Positions 52,421 through 61,872 of a stretch of DNA of 64,000 bases are shown here, in pieces. The notes under the pieces are model-generated. The model made no database searches and had not been told where the DNA came from. It worked only from the letters and a program-made list of their open reading frames with translations. Numbering within the stretch: position 1 is the first letter of the stretch; each line of letters starts with the position of its first letter. A program made the translations under genes and the position numbers. The stretch is taken from the NCBI RefSeq assembly GCF_013375035.1, contig NZ_CP056032.1, positions 2,402,001 to 2,466,000 of the forward strand, read 5' to 3'. Source of the DNA: Spirosoma sp. KUDC1026 (GTDB taxonomy: Bacteria > Bacteroidota > Bacteroidia > Cytophagales > Spirosomataceae).

Positions 52421-52544
52421 TCTTGTAAGGGGGAGGTCTGGCTCAATAAGAGAGAAGAGTATATCATTGTGGAATTATTATTCGTCAAACGCTTTTGTAT
52501 TGACTCAACGTAACGGTTGACCAGGAAAGCAAAATCATACACGT

Positions 52545-53306
52545 ATGTCACTAAAATCGGAGGAAGAATTGATAGGTATGCAGCGGATCAGCCAGGTTGT
52601 TGGCTCAACGCTGAAACTAATGCAGCAATACGCTAAACCAGGCATGTCGACATTCGAGTTGGATCAATATGGTCGGCACTTGCTCGAACAGCAGGGGGCA
52701 CGGTCAGCGCCTAAACTCGCGTATGACTTTCCGGGCTGGACCTGTATCAGCGTGAATGATGAAGCCTGTCACGGTATTCCTTCAACCAGACGGATTCTCC
52801 TGGAAGGCGATCTGGTCAATATCGACGTATCGGCCGAGCTGGGCGGCTATTGGTCTGACAATGGTGGTTCTTTCATTTTAGGGAAAGATATTCATCAGCA
52901 GGGTGCCCTGGTCGAAGCCTCGAAGCGCATTCTGGCGAAAGCCATCAGCCATATCCGGGGAGGAGTGCAGATTGCTGAAATTGGCCGCTTGATCGAAACA
53001 GAAGCCAGACGTTCGGGCTATCGGGTAATCAAGAACCTGGCCGGACACGGCATTGGTCGCAGCCTGCACGAAGAACCACACGAGATTCTGTGCTACTACG
53101 ATCGCTCCAACAAGACCCGTTTCCGAAAAAACTCGGTGGTGGCCATTGAAACCTTTCTGTCGACCAAAGCCACCTATGCCCACGAGAAAGGGGATGGCTG
53201 GACGTTAATTGCCAAAGACAGTTTTGCCGTGCAGCATGAACACACGATTGTGGTCACCGATAAGGAGCCGATCATCCTAACCGCGGCTAACCAGTTGTGG
53301 AATTGA
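52545..53306 (+). CDS. map: Type I methionine aminopeptidase
   Basis: A 253-residue pita-bread metallopeptidase. The metal ligands of MAP-I are all present: Asp in VNIDVS, Asp in WSDNGGSF, His in AGHGIGRSLHEEPHE, Glu in AIETFLS and Glu in VQHEHTIVV. The ISVNDEACHGIP segment carries the substrate-binding His. It removes the initiator methionine from nascent proteins. A ribosomal-operon map is usual in bacteria; this isolated copy, not beside secY or infA, may be a second one. It is followed by two large inverted repeats. Confidence 0.9.
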   Translation: MSLKSEEELIGMQRISQVVGSTLKLMQQYAKPGMSTFELDQYGRHLLEQQGARSAPKLAYDFPGWTCISVNDEACHGIPSTRRILLEGDLVNIDVSAELGGYWSDNGGSFILGKDIHQQGALVEASKRILAKAISHIRGGVQIAEIGRLIETEARRSGYRVIKNLAGHGIGRSLHEEPHEILCYYDRSNKTRFRKNSVVAIETFLSTKATYAHEKGDGWTLIAKDSFAVQHEHTIVVTDKEPIILTAANQLWN

Positions 53307-53359
53307 ATATCTACATCCACTGAGATAAAAACGCCAGTAAAGAAAGGCACATTAAACGG

Positions 53360-53436
53360 TATTTGTCATGCTGACGCAGGAAGCATCTTCGCTACAGCAC
53401 CATCCGAAGATGCTTCCTGCGTCAGCATGACAAATA
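53360..53436. repeat. Perfect 32-bp inverted repeat (GTCATGCTGACGCAGG type)
   Basis: The left arm 53360-53391 and right arm 53405-53436 are perfect complements with a 13-base loop. The arm (TATTTGTCATGCTGACGCAG followed by GAAGCATCTTCG) resembles a repeat seen between genes in many Bacteroidetes genomes, so this is probably a dispersed, MITE-like palindrome rather than a simple terminator. Confidence 0.8.
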
Positions 53437-53463
53437 CTAAATGGAAGAGGGTACATAAATTGC

Positions 53464-53521
53464 CCAATAAGCAAAACGGCCCGGCAACTTCATGAAGTTG
53501 CCGGGCCGTTTTGCTTATTGG
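53464..53521. terminator. 58-bp perfect palindrome, bidirectional terminator
   Basis: Two fully complementary 29-bp arms meet at a TTCATGAA centre without a loop. The GC-rich core CGGCCCGGCAACTT is flanked by AT-rich ends with GTTTTGCTTATT. It sits between convergent map and clpB, 15 bases past the clpB stop on the minus strand, and fits termination in both directions. Confidence 0.85.
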
Positions 53522-53535
53522 TGATAGCCTATTGA

Positions 53536-56172
53536 CTAGTCTAGTTCAATCTCCGCGTCGAGGTTGCTGAAGGCGATTTCGCCATCGCTGTTCAGCTCCA
53601 TCAGGACAACCGAATCGCGTTTGACTTCGCCCGACAGGATCGCTTTCGACAGGGCGTTGAGCACCCGGCGTTGCAACACCCGTTTCAGCGGACGAGCCCC
53701 AAAGGTTGGATCGAAACCTTCTTCCCCGATTTTGTCCAGCGCTTCGTCCGTGGCGTCAAGCTGAATACCGTTCTCGGCCAGCCGGTGCCGGATTTCGCGG
53801 AACTGAATGTCGACAATCTTGCGAATGTTCTGCTGCGTCAGCGGGTCAAACATTACAATCTCATCGATCCGGTTCAGGAACTCAGGACGGATTGTCTGCT
53901 TCAGCAGTTCCATAACATCCCGTCGGGCTTCTTCCCGCACCAACTCGTGGTTCCAGCCTTCATCCTCGCCAAACTTGGCCTGAATCAGGCTGCTGCCGAT
54001 GTTGGAGGTCATGATGATGATCGTGTTCTTGAAGTTCGCCACCCGACCTTTGTTGTCAGTCAGACGACCTTCGTCGAGCACCTGTAGCAGAATGTTCCAG
54101 ACGTCCGGGTGCGCTTTTTCGATCTCATCCAGCAGGACTACCGAATACGGTTTCCGGCGTACGGCTTCGGTCAGCTGACCGCCTTCGTCGTAACCCACGT
54201 AGCCCGGAGGGGCACCCACCAGCCGGCTGACGGCGTGGCGTTCCTGGTACTCCGACATATCGATCCGCACCATGGCGTTCTCATCGTTGAACAGGTATTC
54301 GGCCAGCGTCCGGGCCACTTCGGTCTTACCAACCCCCGTGGTGCCGAGGAAGATGAACGAGCCAATCGGGCGTTTGGGGTCCTGCATACCAGCCCGACTC
54401 CGACGTACCGCGTCCGAAACAACTTCGATGGCTTCGGCCTGACCCGCTACGCGTTTACCAAGCTCGGCTTCCAGATTCAGCAGTTTCTCGCGTTCGCTCT
54501 GCAGCATCCGGTTAACCGGAATGCCCGTCCACTTCGCTACGACTTCGGCAATGTCTTCCGACGTCACCTCTTCCTGCATCATCCGATCGGTGGTGGTATC
54601 GTCTTTCTCGCTCTTGACCAGTTCGGCCAGCCGGGCTTCGGCTTCCGGAATCCGACCGTAGCGGATTTCGGCTACCTTACCGTAGTCACCGGCCCGTTCG
54701 GCCTGCTCGGCTTCGAAACGTAGCTGATCCAGTTGCTCTTTCAGCGTCCGGCTTTCGTTGACCGATAATTTTTCGGTTTCCCACTTGGCCTGAAGGCTGC
54801 TACGTTGCTCGTTCAGATCGGCAATCTGTTTATTGAGCAACGTTTCTTTATCCTTGTTATCTTCCCGCCGAATGGCTTCCCGCTCAATTTCCAGCTGCAT
54901 GATACGCCGGTTCAGCTCGTCAAGCTCTTCGGGTACGGAGTCCATTTCCAGCCGGAGTTTAGCCGCAGCTTCGTCCATGAGGTCAATGGCTTTATCGGGC
55001 AGAAAACGATCCGTAATGTACCGGGTCGATAGTTCAACGGCGGCAATCACAGCATCGTCTTTGATGCGTACACCGTGGTGGAGTTCGTATTTCTCCTTAA
55101 TGCCACGCAGAATCGAGATAGCATCGGCCATGTCTGGCTCATCGACCACAACGGCCTGGAACCGACGTTCGAGGGCTTTATCTTTCTCGATGTATTTCTG
55201 GTATTCCTTCAGCGTGGTAGCACCAATGGTGTGCAACTCACCGCGCGATAGCGCTGGTTTCAGCAGGTTAGCGGCATCCATGGCTCCTTCGCCACCGGCG
55301 CCCGCACCCACCAGCGTATGAATCTCGTCGATGAAGAGAATAATTTCGCCGTTCGAGTCGGTCACTTCTTTAATGACTGCTTTCAGACGCTCTTCGAATT
55401 CACCTTTATACTTGGCACCGGCAATAAGCAACCCCATGTCGAGCGAGACAATCGTCTTGCTTTTCAGGTTCTCTGGTACGTCGCCCGATACGATCCGCTG
55501 GGCAAGACCTTCGACGATGGCAGTTTTACCAACGCCAGGCTCCCCGAGCAGGATCGGGTTGTTTTTTGTGCGCCGACTCAGGATCTGGAGTACGCGTCGG
55601 ATTTCTTCGTCGCGGCCAATGACCGGGTCTATCTTGCCCTTGAGGGCGCGCTCGTTCAGGTTGATGCTGTACCGGTCGAGCGAGCGATATTTTGCTTCTG
55701 CATTCTGATCCGTCACCGAATTGCTGCCTCCCCGCAGCTCTTTAATGGCTTGTTTCAGCGGTTTTTCGGTCATGCCTACGTCTTTTAATAACGTAGCCGT
55801 GGCGTCCTTACCGCTGGCCAGACCAAGCAGCATCAGCTCAACGCTGACGTATTGGTCGTTGAATTCTTTCGTATAGCCGCTGGCGCGTTGCAACGCAGCG
55901 TTCAGATCATTGCCCAGGTAAATATTCGATCCGTCGCTGTTGCTGGTAGCCGCTTTAGGGTATCCGGCAATAATGGCATCGAGGGCCATGGTCAGTTGAG
56001 TAGGCTCTGCGCCGACTTTGCGGGCAAGAAATCCAATAGTATTTGGGTCTTCATCCAGAATAGCTTTCAGTACGTGACCCGTCTCGATCAGTTGCTGCTG
56101 ATTACCCTGGGCAATCTCAGCCGCCTTCTGAATCGTTTCCTGAGCTTTTATGGTATAATTATTAACGTTCAT
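53536..56172 (-). CDS. clpB: Chaperone ClpB (AAA+ disaggregase)
   Basis: An 878-residue HSP100 protein from ATG at 56172 ([22 protein letters not shown]). The two ClpN repeats cover residues 1-150. AAA1 has Walker [14 protein letters not shown] (near 208) and Walker B FIDEIHTL. The coiled-coil M domain spans about 400-530 ([16 protein letters not shown]). AAA2 has [14 protein letters not shown] (near 608) and [13 protein letters not shown]. The C-terminal [17 protein letters not shown] is intact. It resolubilises aggregated proteins with DnaK. Monocistronic, with no CIRCE-like repeat seen upstream. Confidence 0.97.
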   Translation of the reverse strand: MNVNNYTIKAQETIQKAAEIAQGNQQQLIETGHVLKAILDEDPNTIGFLARKVGAEPTQLTMALDAIIAGYPKAATSNSDGSNIYLGNDLNAALQRASGYTKEFNDQYVSVELMLLGLASGKDATATLLKDVGMTEKPLKQAIKELRGGSNSVTDQNAEAKYRSLDRYSINLNERALKGKIDPVIGRDEEIRRVLQILSRRTKNNPILLGEPGVGKTAIVEGLAQRIVSGDVPENLKSKTIVSLDMGLLIAGAKYKGEFEERLKAVIKEVTDSNGEIILFIDEIHTLVGAGAGGEGAMDAANLLKPALSRGELHTIGATTLKEYQKYIEKDKALERRFQAVVVDEPDMADAISILRGIKEKYELHHGVRIKDDAVIAAVELSTRYITDRFLPDKAIDLMDEAAAKLRLEMDSVPEELDELNRRIMQLEIEREAIRREDNKDKETLLNKQIADLNEQRSSLQAKWETEKLSVNESRTLKEQLDQLRFEAEQAERAGDYGKVAEIRYGRIPEAEARLAELVKSEKDDTTTDRMMQEEVTSEDIAEVVAKWTGIPVNRMLQSEREKLLNLEAELGKRVAGQAEAIEVVSDAVRRSRAGMQDPKRPIGSFIFLGTTGVGKTEVARTLAEYLFNDENAMVRIDMSEYQERHAVSRLVGAPPGYVGYDEGGQLTEAVRRKPYSVVLLDEIEKAHPDVWNILLQVLDEGRLTDNKGRVANFKNTIIIMTSNIGSSLIQAKFGEDEGWNHELVREEARRDVMELLKQTIRPEFLNRIDEIVMFDPLTQQNIRKIVDIQFREIRHRLAENGIQLDATDEALDKIGEEGFDPTFGARPLKRVLQRRVLNALSKAILSGEVKRDSVVLMELNSDGEIAFSNLDAEIELD

Positions 56173-56351
56173 GATTGTGTAGGTCAACCGTTTGACACGG
56201 TAAGGATTTTAGTTGGTTACCTATCTACAAACAAATCGCGTACCGCACCTTTTCTTGTGCCATTTTGGCTGAATTTGCCGCTTTTTTGGTTAAGAATAAG
56301 TCAAAATGACAAAAATTGCTGGTGGCCTCATAGCGTGTTGACCCAGTAAGT

Positions 56352-56392
56352 ATGAAAAAGCCGCCCTGCTTTCACAAGGCGGCTTTGTTTTT
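56352..56392 (-). terminator. Terminator of the TspO-like gene
   Basis: A 9-bp stem (AAAGCCGCC with GGCGGCTTT, 12-base loop), followed on the minus strand by TTTTTC. It lies just past the stop at 56391 and upstream of clpB, so it insulates clpB. Confidence 0.8.
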
Positions 56393-57326
56393 AGTCCAGG
56401 CTTTCGGCTTCGATGGGCGTCATCCGTTCGCGGGCAATTTCAGCCTGCCGGCGCTGGTCTGTTTCGATCGGGCCAGCCAGCAACTCAGCCTCGTGAACCA
56501 CGATAGTTTTTGGCTCATGAAACTTGCCTTTGGGTAGCCAGTAGGCCAGCAGTCCGGCATAAGCAGCTGCCAGCCCGGCGGCTGTCCAGCCAACAACCGG
56601 ATACCGATTCCACTGGCGGGTGGCGATACCACCAAAGCCAGCGACGAATGGCAGCATATACCAGGGGTCATTCAGACGACGAGCAATGACGTAACCAGCC
56701 GCAGCCGTTGCCCCCAGAATACCCGCAGCCAGCGGAACGTCCCGTTCTTCGTTACGTTCCCACAAACCCAGCGTCAGCAACGTATCGGGCGTACCGACAA
56801 CCGTGGCCGCTGTCAGCCAGCCTGCATACAGACTGACCGGAATGCGTAAGTACTTTTCAGGCCCTGGTACATCAGTTTTCCCAATTTCCAGACTTTGGTG
56901 AAGCGCCAGCGCAGCCGGTAGATTGAGCTTCGTAGTCAGGTCGGAAATAACCACGCTTCGGGCGTCGTCCTGCGAGAAAAAGCGCCCAAACGTAGCGTTC
57001 AGTGCCCAACTAGCCAGCCACCAGGGCAGCGCTTTCTGATAACGTGGGTTTGCTTCCTGCGACGGCAGGGCCTGGTGGATTGATAGTGCGCCCAGACCCG
57101 AGTAAATCGTTGACCAGACCACACCAAACGCCCAGCCCGCTGGTACAATGAGGTTCTTATCGAACACACGCTGGTACTCGGCTGGTACGTCAAATTCGGC
57201 TTCCGATTCGGCCATCTGCATTGCCTGACCTTTCTGCCGCGACCGCCGACTCGACAGGGTGGTGTAAAGAATGCTACCAGCGGCAACAACAGCCGTTGCC
57301 ACGCGCCAGAATGATTGATTTTTCAT
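56391..57326 (-). CDS. TspO/MBR-like (tryptophan-rich) membrane protein
   Basis: A 311-residue membrane protein with about seven hydrophobic segments. The stretch IVPAGWAFGVVWSTIYSGLGALSIHQAL resembles the TspO signature around its 'P-P-G-W-x-F-G-x-V-W' motif, and YAGWLTAATVVG and WNRYPVVGW are also Trp-rich. It is longer than a standard TspO (about 160), with an extra N-terminal helix and a cytoplasmic C-terminal tail. TspO proteins bind tetrapyrroles and stress-related ligands; the role here is unproven. It starts 23 bases past the stop of an SDR gene, so both are likely in one operon. Confidence 0.7.
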   Translation of the reverse strand: MKNQSFWRVATAVVAAGSILYTTLSSRRSRQKGQAMQMAESEAEFDVPAEYQRVFDKNLIVPAGWAFGVVWSTIYSGLGALSIHQALPSQEANPRYQKALPWWLASWALNATFGRFFSQDDARSVVISDLTTKLNLPAALALHQSLEIGKTDVPGPEKYLRIPVSLYAGWLTAATVVGTPDTLLTLGLWERNEERDVPLAAGILGATAAAGYVIARRLNDPWYMLPFVAGFGGIATRQWNRYPVVGWTAAGLAAAYAGLLAYWLPKGKFHEPKTIVVHEAELLAGPIETDQRRQAEIARERMTPIEAESLD

Positions 57327-57349
57327 GGGAATAGAAAAAAATACGTCGA

Positions 57350-58408
57350 TTAAATCGCTAGAGCCTCTTCTTCTACATCTGCTTTGGCCCGCGTCGCGTC
57401 GCCCTTGAAGTCATGATACGCACTCAGCAGCGAGTCAATAACCGACGAAACCGTATCCGTAACGGAGTTTCCGGCCGCTCTTGCTTTCACCCGGTAGCGC
57501 ATGCGGTCAACCGGGCTGCTGTTGGAATAGGCTACGCCGAGGGCGATGCCCGCCAGCACAGCTACGCCAATCCCAACTGCCCAGGGGAGTGATGAAGATT
57601 TCTCACTCTCGTCGGGTTTAGGTGACATTTTCTCCCGCATCAATGAAGCCAGTGCTTCCTGGGGAGCTACGTACGCCATTACTTCGTACGACTTGTTCTT
57701 GAGTCCGCCCGGTACTACTTTGGGTTTGCCGGCCATCAGGGCTTCGTAGCCCGCTTTGGCTACCATGACAGGGTCCTGGAGTTCGTCGGTTACTTTGGTA
57801 TCTTCTGCGTTGGCTTTGTGGAAGAAGTCTGTATCCGTAGCGTTAGGCAGCAAGGCCGTAATCGTTACGTTCGTGCCTTTCAGTTCGTTGGCCAGCGACT
57901 GCGTAAAGTTGTAGACGTAAGCTTTCGTTCCGGCGTAAACGGCCATGAGTGGTGTCGGCGTGATCGACAGGAGGGAGGCCAGATTCAGAATTTTTCCTTC
58001 GTTGCGGGCCAGCATGTCGTACAGGAACAGCTTGGTGAGCTGCGTGAGCGCCAGCACGTTCAGGTGAATCATCGACTTTTCGCGCTCCCAGTCAGTGTCG
58101 GTAGCGAAAAGGCCATAAAGTCCAACACCGGCATCGTTCACCAGCACATCAACAGAGATGTCTTTGGCTTTGACCTGATCGTACACATCCTGGGCAGCAT
58201 CTTCTTCCGACAGGTCTTTTTTTATGACCGTAATCTGCTGGGTAGCGTAGTTGCTCGTAAAGACTTCGGCCAGTCGATCCAGCATCTCGTCGCTACGCCC
58301 CACCAGCACCAGGTTATAGCCGTCCTGGGCGAAAAGTTTGGCAAGTTCCTGGCCAATTCCACTGGAGGCGCCCGTGATCAGGGCTGTTTTTCCGGTTCCT
58401 ACATTCAT
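57350..58408 (-). CDS. SDR oxidoreductase with C-terminal membrane anchor (paralog 1)
   Basis: A 352-residue SDR from ATG at 58408 (MNVGTGKTALITGASSGIGQELAKLFA). The NAD(P) loop TGASSGIG, NDAGVGLYG, Ser in ILNLASLLSI and the YAGTK tetrad are present. After about 265 residues of enzyme there is a charged linker, a membrane segment (WAVGIGVAVLAGIALGVAY, about 283-302) and a 50-residue amphipathic tail (TDTVSSVIDSLLSAYHDF). A dehydrogenase of the DltE/YqjQ type is likely. Its sequence is close to the gene at 59180-60220, which has the same architecture, so the two arose by duplication. Confidence 0.88.
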   Translation of the reverse strand: MNVGTGKTALITGASSGIGQELAKLFAQDGYNLVLVGRSDEMLDRLAEVFTSNYATQQITVIKKDLSEEDAAQDVYDQVKAKDISVDVLVNDAGVGLYGLFATDTDWEREKSMIHLNVLALTQLTKLFLYDMLARNEGKILNLASLLSITPTPLMAVYAGTKAYVYNFTQSLANELKGTNVTITALLPNATDTDFFHKANAEDTKVTDELQDPVMVAKAGYEALMAGKPKVVPGGLKNKSYEVMAYVAPQEALASLMREKMSPKPDESEKSSSLPWAVGIGVAVLAGIALGVAYSNSSPVDRMRYRVKARAAGNSVTDTVSSVIDSLLSAYHDFKGDATRAKADVEEEALAI

Positions 58409-58557
58409 AACGTTTCGTGATTTGTGAGTAAGTGATTGAACTACTCCCACCACAAGTTGTTCAGCCAAACGGGCAGAAAAATGGCCGGTTGAGACGGGTA
58501 AATCGCACGTAATGAGTTCATTGTTTGTTTTATTGATAGAACTCTTATACGTAATGA

Positions 58558-59097
58558 ATGAAACAGATCATGATAATTGCCGGACTGATACTGAGTGTTT
58601 TGTGGGGATGCTCATCGTATCGAATTACCCGGAACCAACTGGATCAGTCGGCGTCCTGGAAAGCGTACCAGACGTTTGCTTTTGCTGATACAAATCGGAT
58701 TGAGGCAACGCCTTACACAGCGTACCAGGCGGCAGTCACCAATGTAAAACAGGCTGTAACCGCTGAGCTAACCCAGCGTGGCTACCAGCAAACCCGTAAT
58801 AATCCGGATCTACTAATAAATGTTGGGGCGGCAGTGGACGAAAAGACGCAAACCCGTTCAACAACCATCTACGAAGCGCCCGGCTATACGGGTCAGCGAC
58901 GCTACCGCTGGCAGAGTCAGGAGGTTCCGGTGGGTACGTACGATGAAGGAACCGTTCAGATTAAGGTAGTCGATACCCAGCGGGAAGCAGTAATCTGGGA
59001 CGTAGCAGTGTCTAGCGTACTGAGTCGCAAAAAAGAAGTTACTCCCGTCCAGTTTGGACAGGCCGTTGCGAAGGTGTTCGAGAAATTTCCGGGCTGA
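58558..59097 (+). CDS. DUF4136 family lipoprotein
   Basis: A 179-residue secreted lipoprotein: signal LILSVLWGC with the lipid-bearing cysteine (near residue 18). The DUF4136 core begins YQTFAFADTNRIEATPYTAYQAAVTNVKQAVTAELTQRGYQQT and continues DLLINVGAAVDEKTQTRST. It is inserted, in the opposite direction, between the two paralogous SDR genes. The function is unknown; family members are outer-membrane-associated and often stress-related. A hairpin (GCGGTCCTGC/GCAGGACCGC, 59125-59150) separates it from the convergent SDR gene. Confidence 0.85.
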   Translation: MKQIMIIAGLILSVLWGCSSYRITRNQLDQSASWKAYQTFAFADTNRIEATPYTAYQAAVTNVKQAVTAELTQRGYQQTRNNPDLLINVGAAVDEKTQTRSTTIYEAPGYTGQRRYRWQSQEVPVGTYDEGTVQIKVVDTQREAVIWDVAVSSVLSRKKEVTPVQFGQAVAKVFEKFPG

Positions 59098-59124
59098 GAA
59101 TAACGAACGCTTCTATAACTAAAT

Positions 59125-59150
59125 GCGGTCCTGCCACTCAGCAGGACCGC
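59125..59150. terminator. Hairpin between the lipoprotein and the second SDR gene
   Basis: A perfect 10-bp stem GCGGTCCTGC with GCAGGACCGC and a six-base loop, between convergent stops. T-runs are weak. Confidence 0.6.
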
Positions 59151-59179
59151 GTTCAGTTCAGGCTGTGTTGATCGATCGG

Positions 59180-60220
59180 CTATGCCACAGCTTTCCGGGC
59201 TGTATCCGTCGCGTTTTTCACCGTATCGGTGATTGAGTCGCTGGCCGATTTAAGTGTATCCTTAGCCGAACCAGCCAGTTTCTTGGCTTTGTAGCGGTAT
59301 TTCAGCCGCTGATACGTACCGGCGTTGTTGTAGAGTGTTATAACGGCGATGCCGGCAATAGCAACGGCGGCAATGCCGATACCAAGCGCGAGCGCTTTTC
59401 GGTTTAGCTGCTGATCCGCTTCGTTCTTGTCTTTCATTTGGGCGCGCGTCGCCTGACTGACAACGGTATTGGGAAGTACGCGGGAGGCCGCTGCCTGAAG
59501 TTTTGTGGTGAAACCAGCGATGGCTTTGTCTTTTCCATTCATAAGAGCCTCATAGCCTTCCTTGGCTACGTCGGCGGGGCTATTCGAGCGAGCCATTTCC
59601 TGAGCCACCGTATTCATCGCTCCGGCTTTGTTAAAGAAATCCGTATCCGTAGCCGGTGGCATCAATACTGTAATGCTGACATCAGTATCGTTGATTTCGT
59701 TACGCAATGATTCCGAGAATGAATAGATGAAGGACTTGGTAGCCCCGTAAACGGCCATCAACGGATTAGGCATGATCGACACGATGGATCCGAGCATCAG
59801 GATTTTACCCTCGTTCCGGGCGACCATATCTTTCAGGAAAAGCTTGGTCAGGTGGACCAGCGACGTGACGTTAACCTGAATAACGCTTAGTTCTTTCTGG
59901 ATGTCCGTTTCCGTTGCAAAGACGCCGTACTCGCCAAAACCGGCGTTGTTAACCAACGTGTTGACGGTGATATTCTTGCTGATGACTTCGTCGTAAATTT
60001 CCTGTGGAGCTTCGGGTGCTGATAAATCTTTCTCGATGACCGTAACCATCGACGTACCATATACCTGTTTGACCTGCTCGGCCAGCTCAGTCAGTTTATC
60101 TTCGCTCCGGGCAACCAGTACCAGATTGTATCCGTCTTTGGCAAAAAGTGTTGCCAGTTCACGGCCGATGCCGCTCGATGCCCCCGTAATCAGGGCTGTC
60201 TTTCCAACTTCTGCTATCAT
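59180..60220 (-). CDS. SDR oxidoreductase with C-terminal membrane anchor (paralog 2)
   Basis: A 346-residue SDR (MIAEVGKTALITGASSGIGRELATLFAKDGYNLVLVARS) closely similar along its whole length to the protein at 57350-58408. It has TGASSGIG, NNAGFGEYG, Ser in ILMLGSIVSI and YGATK. The membrane segment (LALGIGIAAVAIAGIAVITLY, about 285-305) is followed by KYRYKAKKLAGSAKDTLKSA and then a repeated amphipathic tail (DSITDTVKNATDTARKAV) with LEA/apolipophorin-like 11-residue spacing. The enzyme domain faces the cytoplasm if the N-terminus does. The substrate is unknown. Confidence 0.88.
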   Translation of the reverse strand: MIAEVGKTALITGASSGIGRELATLFAKDGYNLVLVARSEDKLTELAEQVKQVYGTSMVTVIEKDLSAPEAPQEIYDEVISKNITVNTLVNNAGFGEYGVFATETDIQKELSVIQVNVTSLVHLTKLFLKDMVARNEGKILMLGSIVSIMPNPLMAVYGATKSFIYSFSESLRNEINDTDVSITVLMPPATDTDFFNKAGAMNTVAQEMARSNSPADVAKEGYEALMNGKDKAIAGFTTKLQAAASRVLPNTVVSQATRAQMKDKNEADQQLNRKALALGIGIAAVAIAGIAVITLYNNAGTYQRLKYRYKAKKLAGSAKDTLKSASDSITDTVKNATDTARKAVA

Positions 60221-60277
60221 AGTGGGTGACTATTGAGGTGTATGTATAATCAACCCAAGGTAACGGAAGATGTTTAT

Positions 60278-60373
60278 GGGAGGGAAGAAGGAGACAAGGG
60301 AGAATGGAGGAAAGGAATACTATACGAATCCGATTCCTTGTTTCTTCCTCCCCCTTTTCCCTTTCCTCCTTTT
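60278..60373. repeat. Word-repeat hairpin C: polypurine arm and polypyrimidine complement
   Basis: The left arm about 60278-60318 (starting GGGAGGGAAGAAGGAGACAA) faces the right arm 60333-60373 (ending CCCTTTCCTCCTTTT). Complementarity is imperfect but extends across about 40 bases. The words are variants of GGAGGAAAGG. It lies between minus-strand genes, and its right end reaches the stop of the DUF937-OmpA gene. Confidence 0.7.
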
Positions 60374-61739
60374 ATTTCACCACCACCTTCATGTCAATTT
60401 TGCGGAGGGTGGGTTTGGGGACGCCTGAAGTGTCGCGACGGCTGACGCCTGTACCCCGCCCGATCGCGTCGATACGGACGAAGTTGATGCCCGCGGCCAT
60501 GAGCTGCTGCTTAACCTGGTTTACCCGTTTGAACGACAGGGCTTTGTTGGTCATGCCGTACCCCGCTGCGTCGTTCGCGTAACCAATGAGCTGAATCTGC
60601 AACGCCGGATATGCCTTCAGTAGGGTCGCCAGTTCATTCACAACGGGTTGGGCGCTGGGTGTCAGGGATAATGAACCTGGCGTAAAGGTCAGGCCGGGCA
60701 GCGCAAAAACCCGACCTTTGGGAAGGGCCGGATTCGTGAGGTAAGGCGTCAGTTGCTGCGACAGCAGACCTGTTGTTGGGGAGGCTCCCGCAACGCCAGG
60801 GATACTGGCTGGCGTAGTAGTGGCTGTTGTTGCCGTGGGCGCTGCCGAAGCTGGCGTGGTTGATGCTGGAGCCTGCGGAACGGCCAGCGAACGGGTAACC
60901 GTATCCGTCATGACCGTATCAGCCAGGGATGTACTTTCGGATGTTCCGGCAATGGTTTTATCGTCGTACTGCCGCGTATTCTGGTAAATATAATAACCGC
61001 CGGCAGCTACAGCCAGCGCCAGCAGAATGCCCACACCCCACTTAGCCAGAACGCTGGTATCTTCAGTGGCATCATTGTTCAGGTCATAATTGATGGGTTG
61101 GCGTGTAACCGTTTCCGACTGACGTACCTGACCGGATGGCGTAGTGGTTTCAACCAGCGTCCGACGGGCGGGGGCAGCAGACCCCGCTACTACCTGGTGA
61201 AGACCTAATTTCTCGATCAGCCGGGGCATCAGTTCCTCCGGAACAGCGTTGACAAAGGCGTCGCGCTCGGAAAAGAGCGAAGAGGCTAAGCCGTCGGCGT
61301 CGAGTTTCCGTTCTTTCACCTGTTTGCCCAGCGTATGCAGAACAATGGGCGTAATCAACCCTAGTAATGAAATGGCGGATGAGTTACGAATCCCCGCATA
61401 GCCCGAAATCATACTGCCGATCGAACTCTTCATGGCAGGCAGCAGGTGGCTAATTACGTCGTTCCCCTGTGTAATCAACGCATTCGTCTGATTCGGATCG
61501 CGAAGAACAGTGGGTAAGTTGTCGGTCAGGGTACCGTCGTAACGGCCTTTCTGGATATGATTAAACAGTTGATTGACACCAATTTCAGTCGTGGTTCGTT
61601 TCATCAAACCACCAACCAGGGTATAAACTAAACCGTCGACGGCTTTCTGCGTTTTTTCGACGGGCTCATCGACGTAATTCGCAATACGTGTAACAACCTC
61701 CGGATTTAATGTAGTAGTTAACGTGGAAAACAAAGTCAT
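60372..61739 (-). CDS. DUF937 - OmpA-like fusion protein
   Basis: A 455-residue protein. The N-terminal DUF937 domain (about 15-175: VDEPVEKTQKAVDGLVYTLVGGLMKR, then GLITPIVLHTLGKQVKERKLDADGLASSLF) precedes one membrane segment (WGVGILLALAVAAGGYYIY, near 245). A Thr/Ala/Pro-rich linker follows, then an OmpA C-terminal peptidoglycan-binding domain (LTFTPGSLSLTPSAQPVVNELATLLK, IQLIGYANDAAGYGMTNKALSFKRVNQVKQQL). It probably sits in the inner membrane with OmpA reaching the cell wall. The function of DUF937 is unknown. Confidence 0.88.
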   Translation of the reverse strand: MTLFSTLTTTLNPEVVTRIANYVDEPVEKTQKAVDGLVYTLVGGLMKRTTTEIGVNQLFNHIQKGRYDGTLTDNLPTVLRDPNQTNALITQGNDVISHLLPAMKSSIGSMISGYAGIRNSSAISLLGLITPIVLHTLGKQVKERKLDADGLASSLFSERDAFVNAVPEELMPRLIEKLGLHQVVAGSAAPARRTLVETTTPSGQVRQSETVTRQPINYDLNNDATEDTSVLAKWGVGILLALAVAAGGYYIYQNTRQYDDKTIAGTSESTSLADTVMTDTVTRSLAVPQAPASTTPASAAPTATTATTTPASIPGVAGASPTTGLLSQQLTPYLTNPALPKGRVFALPGLTFTPGSLSLTPSAQPVVNELATLLKAYPALQIQLIGYANDAAGYGMTNKALSFKRVNQVKQQLMAAGINFVRIDAIGRGTGVSRRDTSGVPKPTLRKIDMKVVVK

Positions 61740-61872
61740 AAAAAGAAAGCTCGATCAGGCACAAAGGCGTGTTTTTATCATACAGCACAACGAAAAGCAC
61801 AAACACACTCTGGCCTTAAAATTAGACAAGGTTTGGCAAAGGTTACCTATGCTCTACGTATAAATTACCCTG

